A stretch of 64,000 bases of DNA from Sciurus carolinensis (GCF_902686445.1 NC_062219.1:48821056-48885055); one strand, 5' to 3'. Positions 36,046-47,800 are shown, counted from the stretch's first letter. Notes: generated by a model from the sequence alone, not told the origin. Translations and numbers: made by a program.

Positions 36046-36046
<1 letters not shown>

Positions 36047-36074
36047 CATATGGGGGCAGGGCTGAGGACACTCT

Positions 36075-36705
36075 ATATTTACTCTCTTAGTAAATTTCAA
36101 GTATATAATACAGACTTATTAACATAGTCACCATGCTAACAGTAGATCCACAGAACCTATTCATCCTATATCTGAAAGTGTGTGTCCTTTGACAATATCC
36201 TCTCGTTTTCCCTATCCCTAGTCCTGGTAACCACCCTTTTACTTTCTGCATTTGAATCTGACTTTTTTAGGCTGGACATATAAGTGACAGTACATGGCAT
36301 TTGTTCTCCTTTCTCTGGTTTATTCCACTTAGTATAATGTCCTCTAGATGCATCCGTACTGTCATAAATGGCAGGTTTCCTTTTTATGGTTGAATAGTAT
36401 GTGTATAACACTTTTTTAGGCATACATCCATCCACATATACTTAGGTTGCTTTCATATCTGGGCTATTGTGAATAATATTTTAATGAACACAGAATGTAC
36501 ATATCTTTTCAAGATACTGATCTTGTGGATATATATGAAAATGAGATTGTTAGATTGCATAATAGATGTATTTTTAATTTTTTCAGGACTCTCCAAACTG
36601 CTTTCCTTAATGGCCATACCAATTTACACCCCTACCAACACTAAGGAGGAGTTGTCTTTACTCCACACCCTGTCAGCACTTATCTTTTGTCATTTGGATA
36701 TTAAC
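36075..36705 (-). mobile_element. L1 3' end (L1M/L1MB-like), 3' UTR and ORF2 C-terminus
   Basis: 'aacatagtcaccatgctaac', 'ttgacaatatcctctcgttt', 'ccactagtataatgtcc', 'ggctattgtgaataatattt', 'atggccataccaatttacac' and 'ctttactccacaccctgtca' are the antisense of an L1 3' end in order. The minus-strand text stops at about 36705, where ORF2 text in the other orientation begins. Confidence 0.88.
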
Positions 36706-37175
36706 TACCCTAACAAAACTGAGGGGAAGACAATGACGCTATTATCAACAGTTATATACCAAAACATTAAGTAAACTAGAAGAAATGGACACAGTCCTAG
36801 AAACATACAATCTACCAAGACTAAATGAAGAGAAAATAGAAAACCCATCCAAACAGATCAATAAAGAGATTAAAGTATGAATGAAAAAACTCCCCCCTAA
36901 AGAAAAGCCCAGGAGCAGATGGCTTCACAGCTGAATTCCACCAAACATTCAAGAAGGAAATAGTACCAATCCTGCTTAAATTCTTTCAGAAAATAGCAGA
37001 TGAAATACTTTCAAACTAATTTCGTGAGGCCAGTATCAGCCTGGCACCAAAGTCAGACAAAGCACCACAAGAAACAGAACCTAGAGGCCCAAATATCTGA
37101 TGAGCATAGATGCAAAAATCTTCAATAAAATACTAGCAAAATAAATTCAACAACACTTCAACTAAAAATTATGTT
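36706..37175 (+). mobile_element. L1 ORF2 RT-region fragment, sense strand
   Basis: 'tataccaaaacattaagtaa', 'gaaatggacacagtcctag', 'acatacaatctaccaagact', 'gagcagatggcttcacagct' (the [10 protein letters not shown] position), 'gaattccaccaaac', 'gaggccagtatcagcctgg' (EASI-L) and 'atgagcatagatgcaaaaat' (MSIDAKI) follow ORF2 in sense order. Adjoins the minus-strand 3' end on its left, consistent with a 5' inversion. Confidence 0.9.
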
Positions 37176-37179
37176 AGAT

Positions 37180-37950
37180 AATACAATAAAACATGAAAAT
37201 ATACATATTAATGACCATCATGTGATATTTCAATTCACGTGGATATTGTATATTTCAATCAGGTTAAACTTATATATGCTCTTGATCATTTATCTTTTTT
37301 TTTTGGTAAAACTTCCAGAATCCGTCCTTCTAGCTCTTTGAAATGTACAGTCATGATTGTTGTCTGCAGTCACCCAGCTGTGCATTAGCACACCTGAGCG
37401 CCTATTTAATTAACTGTGCACCCACTGATCAACCTTTCCACCTGCCTGCCTCCTGCTGTTCTCCCTGGTCTTGGGTAACTACCACTCTACTCTCTGCTAT
37501 GAGATCCATGTGTTCAGATTGCACATGAGAGAGGCTGTGTGAAACTCGTCTTTCTGTGCTTGGTGTATTTCACTTAACATCAGGATCTCCAGTTCTATGT
37601 ATGTCCTTGAAAATGACAGGACTAGTATCCCATTGTGTGTATGTGCCACATTTTCTCTACCTACTCTTCAGCTGATGGACTTGTCATTTGCTTCCCTGTC
37701 TTACCTATTATGCATGGCCCTGCGATGAACGCAGCAGTGTATGTCTTTTTCACAGACTTATTTTATTTCTTTTGGATATATACACTCAACAGTGGGATTG
37801 CTGTGTCATAGGGTAGTTCTCTTTTTAGTTTTTTGAGGAAACTCCACACTGTTTTCCATAATGACTGTGCTAATTTACATTTGTATCAACAGTGCTTAAG
37901 GGTTCCCTTTTCTCCATATCCTTGGCATCACTTGTTATCTCTTCTCTTTG
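37180..37950 (-). mobile_element. L1MA-like 3' end (3' UTR and ORF2 C-terminus)
   Basis: Starts with 'gtgatatttcaattcacgtgg' and 'caatcaggttaaac' (L1MA-type 3' UTR antisense), then 'tcttctagctctttgaaat' type text. Next come 'aactaccactctactctctg', 'tgtatttcacttaacatcag', 'ccttgaaaatgacaggacta', 'agtgggattgctgtgtcata' and 'ttttgaggaaactccacact', ending near 37950. Same family as 18655-23310. Confidence 0.9.
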
Positions 37951-39854
37951 CGGTAAAAACCTTTGTAAAAGGGACAACAGGGGAGGTTATTCAGTCAGTC
38001 CATATCACTTTGAGATATAAAAAAGTGGAATTTAAAATCATAGGTCATAGGGAAACAGCACATATTTCTGTAGAATATTATAATCTTCAACAATTATAAA
38101 CTTTGGCCTCATTCCTATAGGTATAGCTTTAAGTCAGAGTGACATTTTTTTTTCCCCAAAAAATATTTCCTACTAGATTTAAAATTTCCTTGCCACACAC
38201 AATTTAGGCTTACTCTACTGGACAATACAGGTTGAAATGAAGTACTTTCTCAATTCATGCACTACCATGGTGTTAAGATATACACAATGTTTTATAGAGG
38301 TCACATTGTAAATTGCTCTGGATAGCTACCCACGTCTTTTTGTTGTGTATAATTCAAAATATTTTCTCTAGTTGCTGAGAAAATCATTAACCCTGGCAGC
38401 ATATCAATAACACCAGAACCCTTTTGATATCTTGGAAATATGGAATTCTTTATATTTGGGGGGATTTGCTATGGAAATATAATTAGAGTTTTATTCATTA
38501 ATAATAGTGTGAACATAGTTCACACACTTATCTTAGTGGCTTAGCATAGACCTAAAGATCCTGATTAGAGTCAGAATCCACCGTTATATAATTTCTACAA
38601 ATTACTTTCCTTCTTGGTCTTGGTTTTCTTAAGGATTTCAGGACCTTTAGAGGTCTGCTATCTGTAGCATTCAATGGTTTTTAAAGGGCATCCCACTCTT
38701 GCAATGATAGATCTATGTTGCTGATATCCATGACAGTGCCAAAATACCATGTGCATAAGAGAAAATAGAAATGTATATAGTACAAAGAAAGAGATAATTC
38801 ATTTCTTCTTGAAAATGGAGTTGGGATTAGAGTCAGAGGAACATTCAGAGTTTGTAGTACCGTTGGAAATTTAATAATGTGTTGGTCCAACACAGTATTC
38901 TGAGATTAACAATTCATACATAGCGGTCATTGAATTCAACTTGTACAAAATTTGGCACAATATTCTTCAGTATTAAGTGTTAATTAAATCTTTAGTGAAA
39001 TAAAAGGAGGTTGATCTGAAAATAAAATATGTTGGTGCCATACTTCACTGTTAATGATTAACAAAAAAATAATATTTTTCTTTCTTCAATGTCCACTTAT
39101 GACAAAGTGTTATGATTTTAATAAAACATTTGAAAATGATCATGCCAACACATGCAATTAGAATCTTTCACTTTCAAACTCTATGGTTTGTATACAGCAG
39201 TTTTTTCCTACAAATATTTGTTGATTACAGTAAATTTGTCATGAAATGATTTTCTAAGTATATAAAAATAAAAATATATTAAATGTAATGAATACTTTAG
39301 TCATGTTATAATTATAAATCAATATTTACAAAAGTATATGTGAATGGAAATAGTCTTCTTATAGAAAATAAAGAAATTCAGACAGACAAATATTGTGTAT
39401 ATATAGGTATGCCATAATGTCATCTGATAACAATGATTAGTTGATGAGAACTTCTTTTATGGGTGCATTTCTTTGCTTTGATGCTTGGTATTTTAACCCA
39501 AAGTCATTAAACTATAATCTGTGAAATGCAAATATAAAAGAGTGTAAAGAAATATTATTTATATTAATTCTTTTTTGAGGCTATTGCTGCTGAAGAATGC
39601 AGCCTTATCCAATAAATTTTCAGTTTGTACAGTAATATCTATTGAAGTTCAATCACTTATTTGAAGACAGAGGGGAATTAACCTTACAAAAAGAAGTAGC
39701 TTAAATTATATTAACCAGAATTTGAATACATTAAAACAGAGACGCCTTTAAAAAAATCAATAAGCCTCAGTTTAAGGCAGTCAACTCTACAATGGGAATG
39801 GTTGTATTGTGGGAAATTCAGGACAGGGGAATATAGAGTATTTGTTTGGGGAAA
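37951..39854. other. No recognisable gene or repeat
   Basis: AT-rich intergenic sequence. No coding signal; the frames present are short and motif-free. Confidence 0.5.
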
Positions 39855-40032
39855 CCATCTTATCTCCCAAAAGATACTTTTGGCTGCCCCTACTGGGAGA
39901 GGAAGCACCACTGGAATCCTGCGAGTGGAGAGTAGAGTTCACTAAGCACCTACAATGCATTGCTCATCCCACCACAACAAATCACTACCTGTCCCAAAAT
40001 GTCAATTGTGTAGCTGTACAGAAACTCTGATG
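39855..40032 (+). mobile_element. MER5A-like hAT-Charlie DNA transposon remnant
   Basis: 'tacttttggctgcccctact', 'gggagaggaagcaccactgg', 'cctacaatgcattgc', 'ccaccacaacaaatcactac', 'cccaaaatgtcaattgtg' and 'cagaaactctg' match the MER5A consensus in order to its terminal inverted repeat. A non-autonomous element; no transposase. Confidence 0.85.
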
Positions 40033-40056
40033 GAATAAAATGAGTCATGGTATCAT

Positions 40057-40220
40057 TTTCTTTTCCCTTCCCTCCCTCCCTCCCCTCCCCTTCCCTCCCC
40101 TCCTCTCCCCTTCCCTCCCCTCCCCTCCCCTCCCCTCCTCTCCTCTCCTCTCCTCTCCTTTTCTCTCCTCTGCTCCTTTCCTCTCCTCTCCTCCTCTCCT
40201 CTTCTCTTCTCTTCTTTTTC
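40057..40220. repeat. Long polypyrimidine tract (CCCTC/TCTCC)n
   Basis: About 160 bases almost entirely C and T on plus (purine on minus), made of irregular CCCTCC, CCCCT and CTCTC units. The apparent frames through it are low-complexity and not genes. Confidence 0.97.
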
Positions 40221-40289
40221 CACACCTAGATATTTTTTGCTCTCACTCAACTCCCTAGTTTTCCATATTCTTTCTTTATCTGATGAATC

Positions 40290-40851
40290 CTTTTTTTCCT
40301 TTCTTAAAAATTGCATACATTGGTTAAATACAGACAATTCATTGTTCAGTGTTAAGAAACGTTGAACCCTATAAAAACAAGGGCCTTTTGGAACATTTTG
40401 TTCACAATATTTTTTAATTGTTTGTTCTATTTAGTTATACATGACAGTGGAATGCATATTGACTCATTGTATACAAATGGAGTACAATTCTTCTTTTCTC
40501 TCATTATACATGTGTAGTCACAACATTTGTGCAACAATACATGTACATAGAGTAATGATGTCAGTCTCATTCTGCCATCTTTCCCACCCCTTCCTCTCCT
40601 TCCCCTCATTTCCCTCTGCAAAATCTTAAGTTCCTCCATTCTTCCCTTACCCCCGTCAGCCCTCCCATTATATATCACATTCACTAATCAGAGAAAACAT
40701 TTGGCCTTTGTTTTTTTTGGGTTGGTTTATCTTGCTTACATGATAATCTCCACCTCTAACCATTTACCTGAAAATGCCATAATTTTATTCTTCTTTATGA
40801 CTGAGTAATATTCCATTGTGTATATATACCATAGTTTCTTTATTCATTCAT
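40290..40851 (-). mobile_element. 5'-truncated sciurid-type L1, probably with a 3' transduced segment
   Basis: L1 3' UTR and the last part of ORF2 lie at 40411-40851 (minus), matching 44691-45035 and 52304-52700. A perfect 12-bp repeat ATCTGATGAATC occurs at 40278-40289 and again at 40852-40863, exactly at the 5' truncation point. The left repeat is followed by a T-rich stretch (40290-40299), then about 110 bases of non-L1 sequence, then the T-run at 40411. The non-L1 sequence therefore lies inside the duplication. Confidence 0.88.
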
Positions 40852-40863
40852 ATCTGATGAATC

Positions 40864-42474
40864 TTTAATGAAGACCCTTTATATTGTTGGTAGCAAAGGA
40901 CAACTTCTTATAACCAGAAGTGGGAATTTAAAATCCCTAGATAAAATTCTAAATCAAAAAATATTAATAGGAGTGGAATCAGAGAAAAATGATTTAATTC
41001 AACAAAACTACTTAAAAAGATATTTCAGATCAGATAGTCCTAATGATGAACTCAAGGAATCATAGAGGAAATAATCTAAGAACTTCAAGAAAATCAGCCT
41101 TAGAGAATCTAAACAAGGGTAACAAGAGTAAGAGAGTAGAAGGTACTTCACGTTTGTACAAAACTTGCACTTCCTGTTCATTTTTACAATTACCTTTGTG
41201 ATAAAACCATTGAATTTCAACCACATTCCTTTGTCTTTGCTCTTGTCATTTGTAACCCAAAGTCAGAAAATTATACTTTCTTTTTTATTTAGGGTTCTAT
41301 CGGAACCTTTTGCTGAATGCAAAATGCAATTTTTTTATGAAGTATGTTAAATGAATGGAATATATCCAACATTTTGAAAGAAATTGCACAAAAAATATGA
41401 TAATTTTGGGCAGCACATTTTATGAAATTCTCTTATTCATTTAAAATCTATCCATAATCTTTTCCTTTGGACTTAATTGTTCTCTAAAAAATTTCTCTTA
41501 AATTTGACTTCTCATTCATTTACTGTATTAATTAATTGAAGACAGGGGAATAAGAAAATGAGAAAGAGTCTCATTACTGAATTAATTGAACAGGGAAGTT
41601 GAGATGTGAAATAATGAAAGAAGAGTGAAATGTATTTCTATAATCAATTGATCATTGAATATAATTCTTTCCTTACATTGTCTAATTCATTTTATTAAAT
41701 GTTTTATTTACTTCTTCCATGTGTCATTAAAACCATTCTTCTGTTCCTTGTTTGGTTCAAGCACACAAGTGGAATTTTTCTGTTCTTTGTTTCACTTTAT
41801 TCCCACAAGCACAAATAATGCATCTAATCTCTCATTTCCTGAGCCTTATGGTTTTTTATAAATTTTTGGAAGAGGGGCAAATTTATACACTAGTAAAATA
41901 GGGACTTGACTGGAAAAACTTCACCTTCAGAACCTGTAGTCTGAGCAAGGCATCTCAAAATCAAATGCATACGTGGGTCCATAAACTTCTGAAGAGGAAA
42001 GAACTAGTCTCATGTGAAAAGGGGACACTGACACTAAAGTCTCAGTGTCACCAGGCATTCTGATTTTTCAAAGCAAGCCCAGAAAATTCATTTTCACATA
42101 AAATTTCATAGTTTTTAAATGTATATACAATTTTAAATATCTGTAAACAAAAAAAAAAATTTAGTCTCCACAAAAGTTTGTAAACCTTCAGTTTTCAGCT
42201 ATTGATCTAAGTGCATGCATGCTTTTAAAAATATGACCATCTGTAAATAAGTAGAGATGGTGAAAATCCTATAAGAGAGTATTAGCAGGTCATTGAGAGA
42301 GAGTATAAATGTTCTTATATCCTCCAACTCTAAATATATGATGAATTAATTTGATGTTAGCTGAAAAACTCTGGCTACGAATCCCTAGATTTTAATTAGA
42401 AAAGCCTTTATCTCTGTAGATATCACATCCTTCTTTTTTCAACACATATATTAAGTATAATGGAATCAGTATTA
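40864..42474. other. No recognisable gene or repeat
   Basis: AT-rich, no coding signal. Confidence 0.5.
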
Positions 42475-42476
42475 TC

Positions 42477-42520
42477 TTAAGATTCTTCAGAGAAACAGAA
42501 CCTACAGGAAGAGATTTTAT

Positions 42521-42553
<33 letters not shown>

Positions 42554-42590
42554 TACATACATAAACACACACACACATACACACACACAT

Positions 42591-42643
<53 letters not shown>

Positions 42644-43142
42644 CAGGGGAGGGGAGAGGAGAGAGAAGGAGAAAAGGAGATTCATGATTAGAATTTACTC
42701 ATGGAATTAGAGAGCTTGAGATGACCCAGTCTGCAAGACGAAGACACAGGAAATCCAGTGGTGCCATTCAGTCCAAATCCAAAGCCTTGACGACTAGGGA
42801 ACTATGATGTAAATCCTCATTTGAAGTCAAATGCCTGAAACTGTGAGGCTTGGGGTATAAGCTCCTGACTCTGACCAAGAGCTCTGAAGACCAAAGGCAG
42901 AAGAAGATAGGTGTCCTTGCTCAAGGGAAGAGTGATGGTGTTTGCTCTTCCTTCAACTTTTCTATCTACCAAGGCTCCCCATGAATGGAGGTTCTTTACT
43001 CAGTTAACTGATTCAAATGGTAAAGTCTTCCTGAAACACCTCACAGACAAAACAAAAATAATGCTTTACCAGAAATGATCTTTTAGTGAGAATTCCCTTA
43101 CATAACCCAATCTGTGGAGAAATAAAATTGACCACAAGCATG
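42477..43142 (-). mobile_element. MLT2-type ERVL solo LTR, enlarged by microsatellites
   Basis: Antisense of an MLT2 LTR: 'cttcagagaaacagaaccta' at the left, then after the simple repeats 'gaaatccagtggtgccattc', 'agtccaaatccaaagccttg', 'ggcagaagaagataggtgtc', 'gttaactgattcaaatggta', 'cctgaaacacctcacagac', 'aataatgctttaccag', 'ataaaattgaccacaa'. Order and spacing match. No internal sequence adjoins it. Confidence 0.85.
42521..42641. repeat. Compound microsatellite (AC)n-(AC/AT)n-(AG)n
   Basis: (AC)n at 42521-42547, interrupted CA/TA to 42596, then a pure (AG)n run 42597-42641. It lies in the MLT2 LTR at the position where that family carries an AG/TA-rich stretch. Confidence 0.97.
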
Positions 43143-44610
43143 TTTTAAATGATATTATTAGACAGCATATTTTTCAATGAGAATTTGTCATGATTTCTCA
43201 TCTAGTATGTTTCCCCTACCAGCTTTCTTCTTGAGACTCATATTAGTTCTAGATCCCTAAGTATATATTTTTTTCAGTGCACAGAATTTCCTTCCCTCGG
43301 TATTTATGTTTCTCTAATGACTGCATTCTTGTTTATTTATTTTTTTTTTTGAAAGAACTGAACTTTGTTGTCATCAATTTCTTTTTCCTTAAGTGTATTT
43401 TAATAACATGCATTGATATCCTGATTTACGAAATAATTGAACTCTACACAAGTTGTACATTATAAAAAAATTAATGAAGAAACTTGACATTTAAGGAATC
43501 CTGTGATCAATGCTTTATCAATGAAAAATGAATTCCTTTACATTATTCTTTGTATAAAGAATTTTGTAAAGTTAGTTTTGTTCATGGCAACTTTACACTT
43601 CTCTGACATCTGTATCTAAAATATAATCATAAAAGACATAGAAAAATTGTGTTGTTACTACACATTGTTGAAATTTTTCTACCTACATAGGATATCTAAA
43701 GTCAATCCAAAAATTCTCAAAATCATGTATTGTGTGTGTGCATACACACACATGCACACATGCATGGTTTCTTACTCAATCTCAGGGCAGCTTTAAATTT
43801 TTCCTAGAGCAAAGGCACATTTTATTTACTTATGTCAAATAATTGTTGTAGCTAAAATTTATTTTCAGGTGGTGTCTACAACTAGGCTTCATTAGCAAGG
43901 GGCACAGTTGGTTCTTGAATCTATTCTACTGTCAAGTCTCAATTTCTTGTCTCAGAACTGACATATAATATATGATTGACCTTTACCTCAAATAGTAAAA
44001 TTGTCAATTTTCTTTGTGGTAGCCTCCAGTAATGAAATTAATCAAAAATTTAGGAAATAAATTAGTTATTTAACTTTTGTCACCCAATTCACTCTAAAAA
44101 TAACATGAGAAATTTCTTGTTACTGCTAAGAAATACATGGTATAGGTGGTTTCCTTTTATCTATTTGGTATTCCGCTCACTCTGGCCTAAATATCTTCAA
44201 CTTCTCATGAACACAGACTTCCTGACTAGCCAGTTACAATCATATACCTGAGCACTAGTAGTGTAGATTCTGTTAGCACTCAAACCTTTCTTAGGATAAT
44301 CTACTCTGAAACTTTCCTCCTATGACTGCCTCCTAATTTTTCTTAACATCTCCTACTTCTAAATTGCTAAGGAACCAGATCTTGATCCTTACCAAGTTGG
44401 AGACCTTTATTGCCCTTACTGGCATGTTCTCCCCACTTTATTTTGGCACCACTTACCTCTCTTCCAAGACAATACCTTACCAGCCATTAAAATTAAACTT
44501 TACCAAATCAATCTTTTTGCCAGTTCAGTTCACCTTACTATCTTTTATAACTTCAGTAAAGGAAATTTATTTGAGTGTGTTCTTATGGATTTTTTCTTTT
44601 ATACACAAAG
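43143..44610. other. No gene recognised; a short TG/CA patch
   Basis: AT-rich. A TGTGTG-CACACA palindromic patch at 43729-43762. A longer open stretch at 44364-44633 has no recognisable protein motif; it could be old LINE sequence. Confidence 0.45.
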
Positions 44611-44611
44611 G

Positions 44612-44690
44612 TTCTTACCAGTTTTATTCATAATAACCCAAAACTCAAAACAACACAAATACCCATCGATAGGTGAATAGGTTCTTTTTT
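44612..44690 (+). mobile_element. L1 ORF2 C-terminal fragment, sense strand
   Basis: 'agttttattcataataaccc', 'aaaactcaaaacaacacaaa' and 'tacccatcgataggtgaata' match the ORF2 end upstream of the '-EYYSAIK-' region. Cut on its right by the minus L1 at 44691. Confidence 0.7.
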
Positions 44691-45037
44691 CTTTCTTTCT
44701 TTATATTTTTTTAATTTGCTCTAATTCATTATACATGACAGTAGAATGCATTTGGACACATTATACATAAATGGAGTATAACTTCTCATTCGTTTGGTTG
44801 TACGTGATACAGAGTCACGCCAGTCGTGTGATCACATATGCACATAGGGTCATAAAAACCGATTCATTCTACTATCCTTCCTACCTCCATACCCCTCCCC
44901 TCCCTTCATTCTCCTCTGTCTAATCCAAAGTACCACTATTCTTCCCTACTCCCTTCCCCCTTGTGAATTAGCATTCAAGTATCAGAGAAAACATTTGACC
45001 CTTGGTTCAGCTTATTTCACTAAAAGTAATATCGTCC
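44691..45037 (-). mobile_element. 5'-truncated sciurid-type L1 3' end
   Basis: T-rich tail (44691-44712), then 'ctctaattcattatacatga', 'catttggacacattatacat', 'aatggagtataacttctcat', a C-rich block (44880-44960), then 'agagaaaacatttgacc' and 'cagcttatttcact'. Truncated just inside or beyond the stop of ORF2. Same 3' UTR type as 40411-40851. Confidence 0.92.
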
Positions 45038-45795
45038 AGTTCACAAAACAATGATAGTGAGTAAATGTACCATTAACCCATTTTTATATTCAAACTCAGT
45101 TAAACTCTTATTTTTTTCCTTACAATCCCATTGTTCATATGCTTTATTGATTTTCTTATTAATAACTGCTATGCTTTTGCAATATCAATTGTAAATTGTT
45201 CATTCAGATAGTGCTCAGTCAGAAATTGCCTACTTCACCTATACCCTTACAACTTTCTCACTAACAATCCACTCACTCTTGTATTTTTCTCCTTGAATGA
45301 AGTAAAGTCTATACTATTCCATTATAATGTATCTCTATTAACCTCCTCTTACATATAAACCAACTCTAGAAGAATTCTACAATCTTTGGTGTAATGCTTA
45401 ACTAGTGAAATTCATTATTAGGGAAGAATTATGTAAATGGAGTTATGTATTCCATTTTTATTCATGGTTTTTAAAACAGGTATTCCAAGCAACAATGTGA
45501 TGGAAGTTCATAGTTAACCAGCTCTTGGTTCTACCACTTGCAGAAGTCTGGTGGGACAGACTACTCACACAAGTTAAGCAAAGAAACTACTTAAAAATGT
45601 AGTAAGGGACAATAGAGCCTAGACTTCATGGTGAGCCAGTCCCCCAATCTCAGGAAAGGTGCCTAGGCAGAGGGAGTCTCATCCGTGCATACTCCTGCTT
45701 GTGCTGCAGCTTAGGTATACTGAAAAACACTCTGTTATGGGTTTTATATAGTGGGAGACTACTGTAATTGATGGCCTAATACGCACAGCAAGACA
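45038..45795. other. No recognisable feature
   Basis: AT-rich intergenic sequence, no coding signal. Confidence 0.5.
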
Positions 45796-46090
45796 TTCTA
45801 TTCTAGAAAGGATTGGTATAGCCATTAGGGAAATCAGCATTTCCATAAGAAACTAAAAATAGAGCTATCATATGATTCAACTATAACACTCTTTGGTATT
45901 TATCCAAAAGAGTTAAAAGTCAGCATACTTTAGAGATGCATGCATACCTATGTTTATCACAGAATAATTCACAGTAGTCAAATTATGGAATCAGCCTTGG
46001 TGTCCATCAACAGATGAATGGATAAAGGAATATGGTACATGTGTATAATGGATTTTCATTCAGCCATAAAGAAGAATGTTCTAATGACAG
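45796..46090 (+). mobile_element. L1 ORF2 C-terminal fragment, sense strand
   Basis: 'gctatcatatgattcaacta', 'ggtatttatccaaaagagtt', 'catgcatacctatgtttatc', 'ttcacagtagtcaaattatg', 'cagccttggtgtccatcaac', 'agatgaatggataaaggaat' and 'cattcagccataaagaagaa' follow the L1 ORF2 C-terminus. Confidence 0.92.
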
Positions 46091-46460
46091 TACATGGTTA
46101 TGTCCACTAAGGGACCAGAAAAGCCAAGGATATTGAGAGGGATTAGTATTCCTGAGGTTTTCTTTCTCAGGATACCACACAAATTACGCTGTGCTTGTGT
46201 CGTGTCTTTATGGTGATTCTTGCCATGTTAAATCAACCCAAATGAATAGTGATATTAATAGCACTATGGCTTTAATATTCAAGATATGAATGTGCTTTTG
46301 TTTTACAATGTTTTAAAAATTTTACCCACCAACTCAAATCTTTTCTTCAAGTAAGTAGGACATAGGTTCTGAATTGAAAGCAAGTACTCTTGTGGTAGGT
46401 TTCCTAATGGACATCCATGTAGGGCTCAAGATCATGTACCTTACTAGAAATAACACATAT
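46091..46460. other. No recognisable feature
   Basis: Mixed intergenic sequence between an L1 fragment and a SINE; nothing identified. Confidence 0.5.
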
Positions 46461-46474
46461 CCTCATTGTCTTTT

Positions 46475-46728
46475 TTTTTCTTTTGACACCAGAGATTGAA
46501 CTCAAGAGTGTTCAGCCACTGAGCCACATTTCCAACCCCATTTATTATTTATTTATTTATTTATTTATTTATCTATTTATTTCAAGACAGTGTCTCACTA
46601 AGTTGCTTAGGGCCTCACTAAGTTGCTCAGGGTCTTCCAAGTTGCCCAGACTGGCTTTGAATTTGTGATTCTCAATCCTCAGCTTTCTGAGTTGCTGGGA
46701 TTGTAGGCGAGTGCCACCTCACCTGGTT
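46475..46728 (-). mobile_element. Composite B1-ID SINE with internal (ATTT)n and target-site duplication
   Basis: ID-like half at 46485-46540 (antisense 'agattgaactcaagagtgtt' and 'cagccactgagccacattt'), then an (ATTT)n stretch at 46543-46583, then the B1 half (46584-46725: 'agacagtgtctcactaagtt', 'ttgaatttgtgattctcaat', 'gctgggattgtaggcgagtg'). Flanked by CCTCATTGTCTTTT (46461-46474) and CCTCAGTGTCTTTT (46729-46742), 13/14 identical. Confidence 0.93.
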
Positions 46729-46742
46729 CCTCAGTGTCTTTT

Positions 46743-47495
46743 AATTCAGAAGACTATTTGTAACTGCCTAAAGCTAACTCACCTACAACCAGGGAAAATA
46801 GATTTAGGTTTATATAGTGTATAAACATTTTATGTTTCTCGACGATTCCAGTTATAGCTATTGCTGGAAAAAAGTATTGTCAAGTAATCTAAACTCATGG
46901 CCGTGTTTCCCGTTTTGTAATTGATACTGATGAGGGCTGCTGGATTTTTTCTGTGCTTGTCTGACTGCCCAGCTGTAGAATTCCTGAGAACACAGCAACA
47001 ATGATTGAGCAGATGACTAACAGCAGTGCCCTGAAATCCCTCAGGGAAGACCTCAGAGGTGTCTCTGAGCTCCGAAATCGATTTCTTTTTAGCTATAAGG
47101 CACATGCTGGTGGGGGCCTCGTGAAGTCTGCCTTTCTTTGAAACTAACTTGAGAGGATAAAATGTATAATATATCCTGAGATTTTGCTTTTATTTATTTA
47201 ATCAAAAAAAAAAAGGCTTTTAATGGTATTTTTTCCCCTATGCTTGATCCCATCACTCACCAACCTAAATTCTACTTTCTCTCTACTTTTCCTGGAGTAT
47301 AACTATACTTTAGTAAATGTATGTATATTTGGGAAGTCATAGGTTGTCTTCATCTATGCCTTTTAAACCTGTTGCTGAATTTTAACAGGGTATAGTTCCA
47401 ACTACTACAACAATTCTGGGAATACGAGCACCAGCATTCTGGATGGCTTAGCCAATATACACTCCATCTCAAGAATTCTTGAACATCTTACTTCA
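46743..47495. other. Unassigned; 46830-47130 is less AT-rich than its surroundings
   Basis: No repeat family recognised. A 91-codon minus frame at 47105-46830 has no motif I recognise and no clear initiation context. It is more likely chance or conserved noncoding sequence than a gene. Confidence 0.4.
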
Positions 47496-47499
47496 AGTA

Positions 47500-47800
47500 A
47501 CTCAATCTGGGAACCTCAGCACGACTTCCATTCCTCCTTCTCTCTTACAACTTGTAATCAACCTTCATCTCCGAGGATGCATAGTTCTTTTACTTTGCAT
47601 CTTTCTTCACCTGTCATTTTCTGTCTGTTACCATGGCCTTTGCCATAGAGCAGGCCCTCCTACCCATTTCTAATGTATTAACTCAGGAATGACCTCACTT
47701 TCATTTGAATGCACTCCTCTCTGCTCAACAGCTACACTCCACACCACTAACCAGATCACCTTCCCTAATGCTGAGGAGATCATTTCTTTCATCCTTAAAA
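47500..47800 (+). mobile_element. L2 LINE fragment
   Basis: 'cttccattcctccttctctc' with 'ttacaacttgtaatcaacct', and later 'ctacactccacaccactaac' with 'cagatcaccttccctaatg', align with the central-to-3' part of L2 (the 'atccatcctccacactgctgccagagtgatc' position). Confidence 0.6.

Noticed and set aside
40039..40337. Several open frames encoding Ser/Pro/Leu-rich or Arg/Glu/Gly-rich proteins
   Set aside because: They are translations of the polypyrimidine simple repeat.
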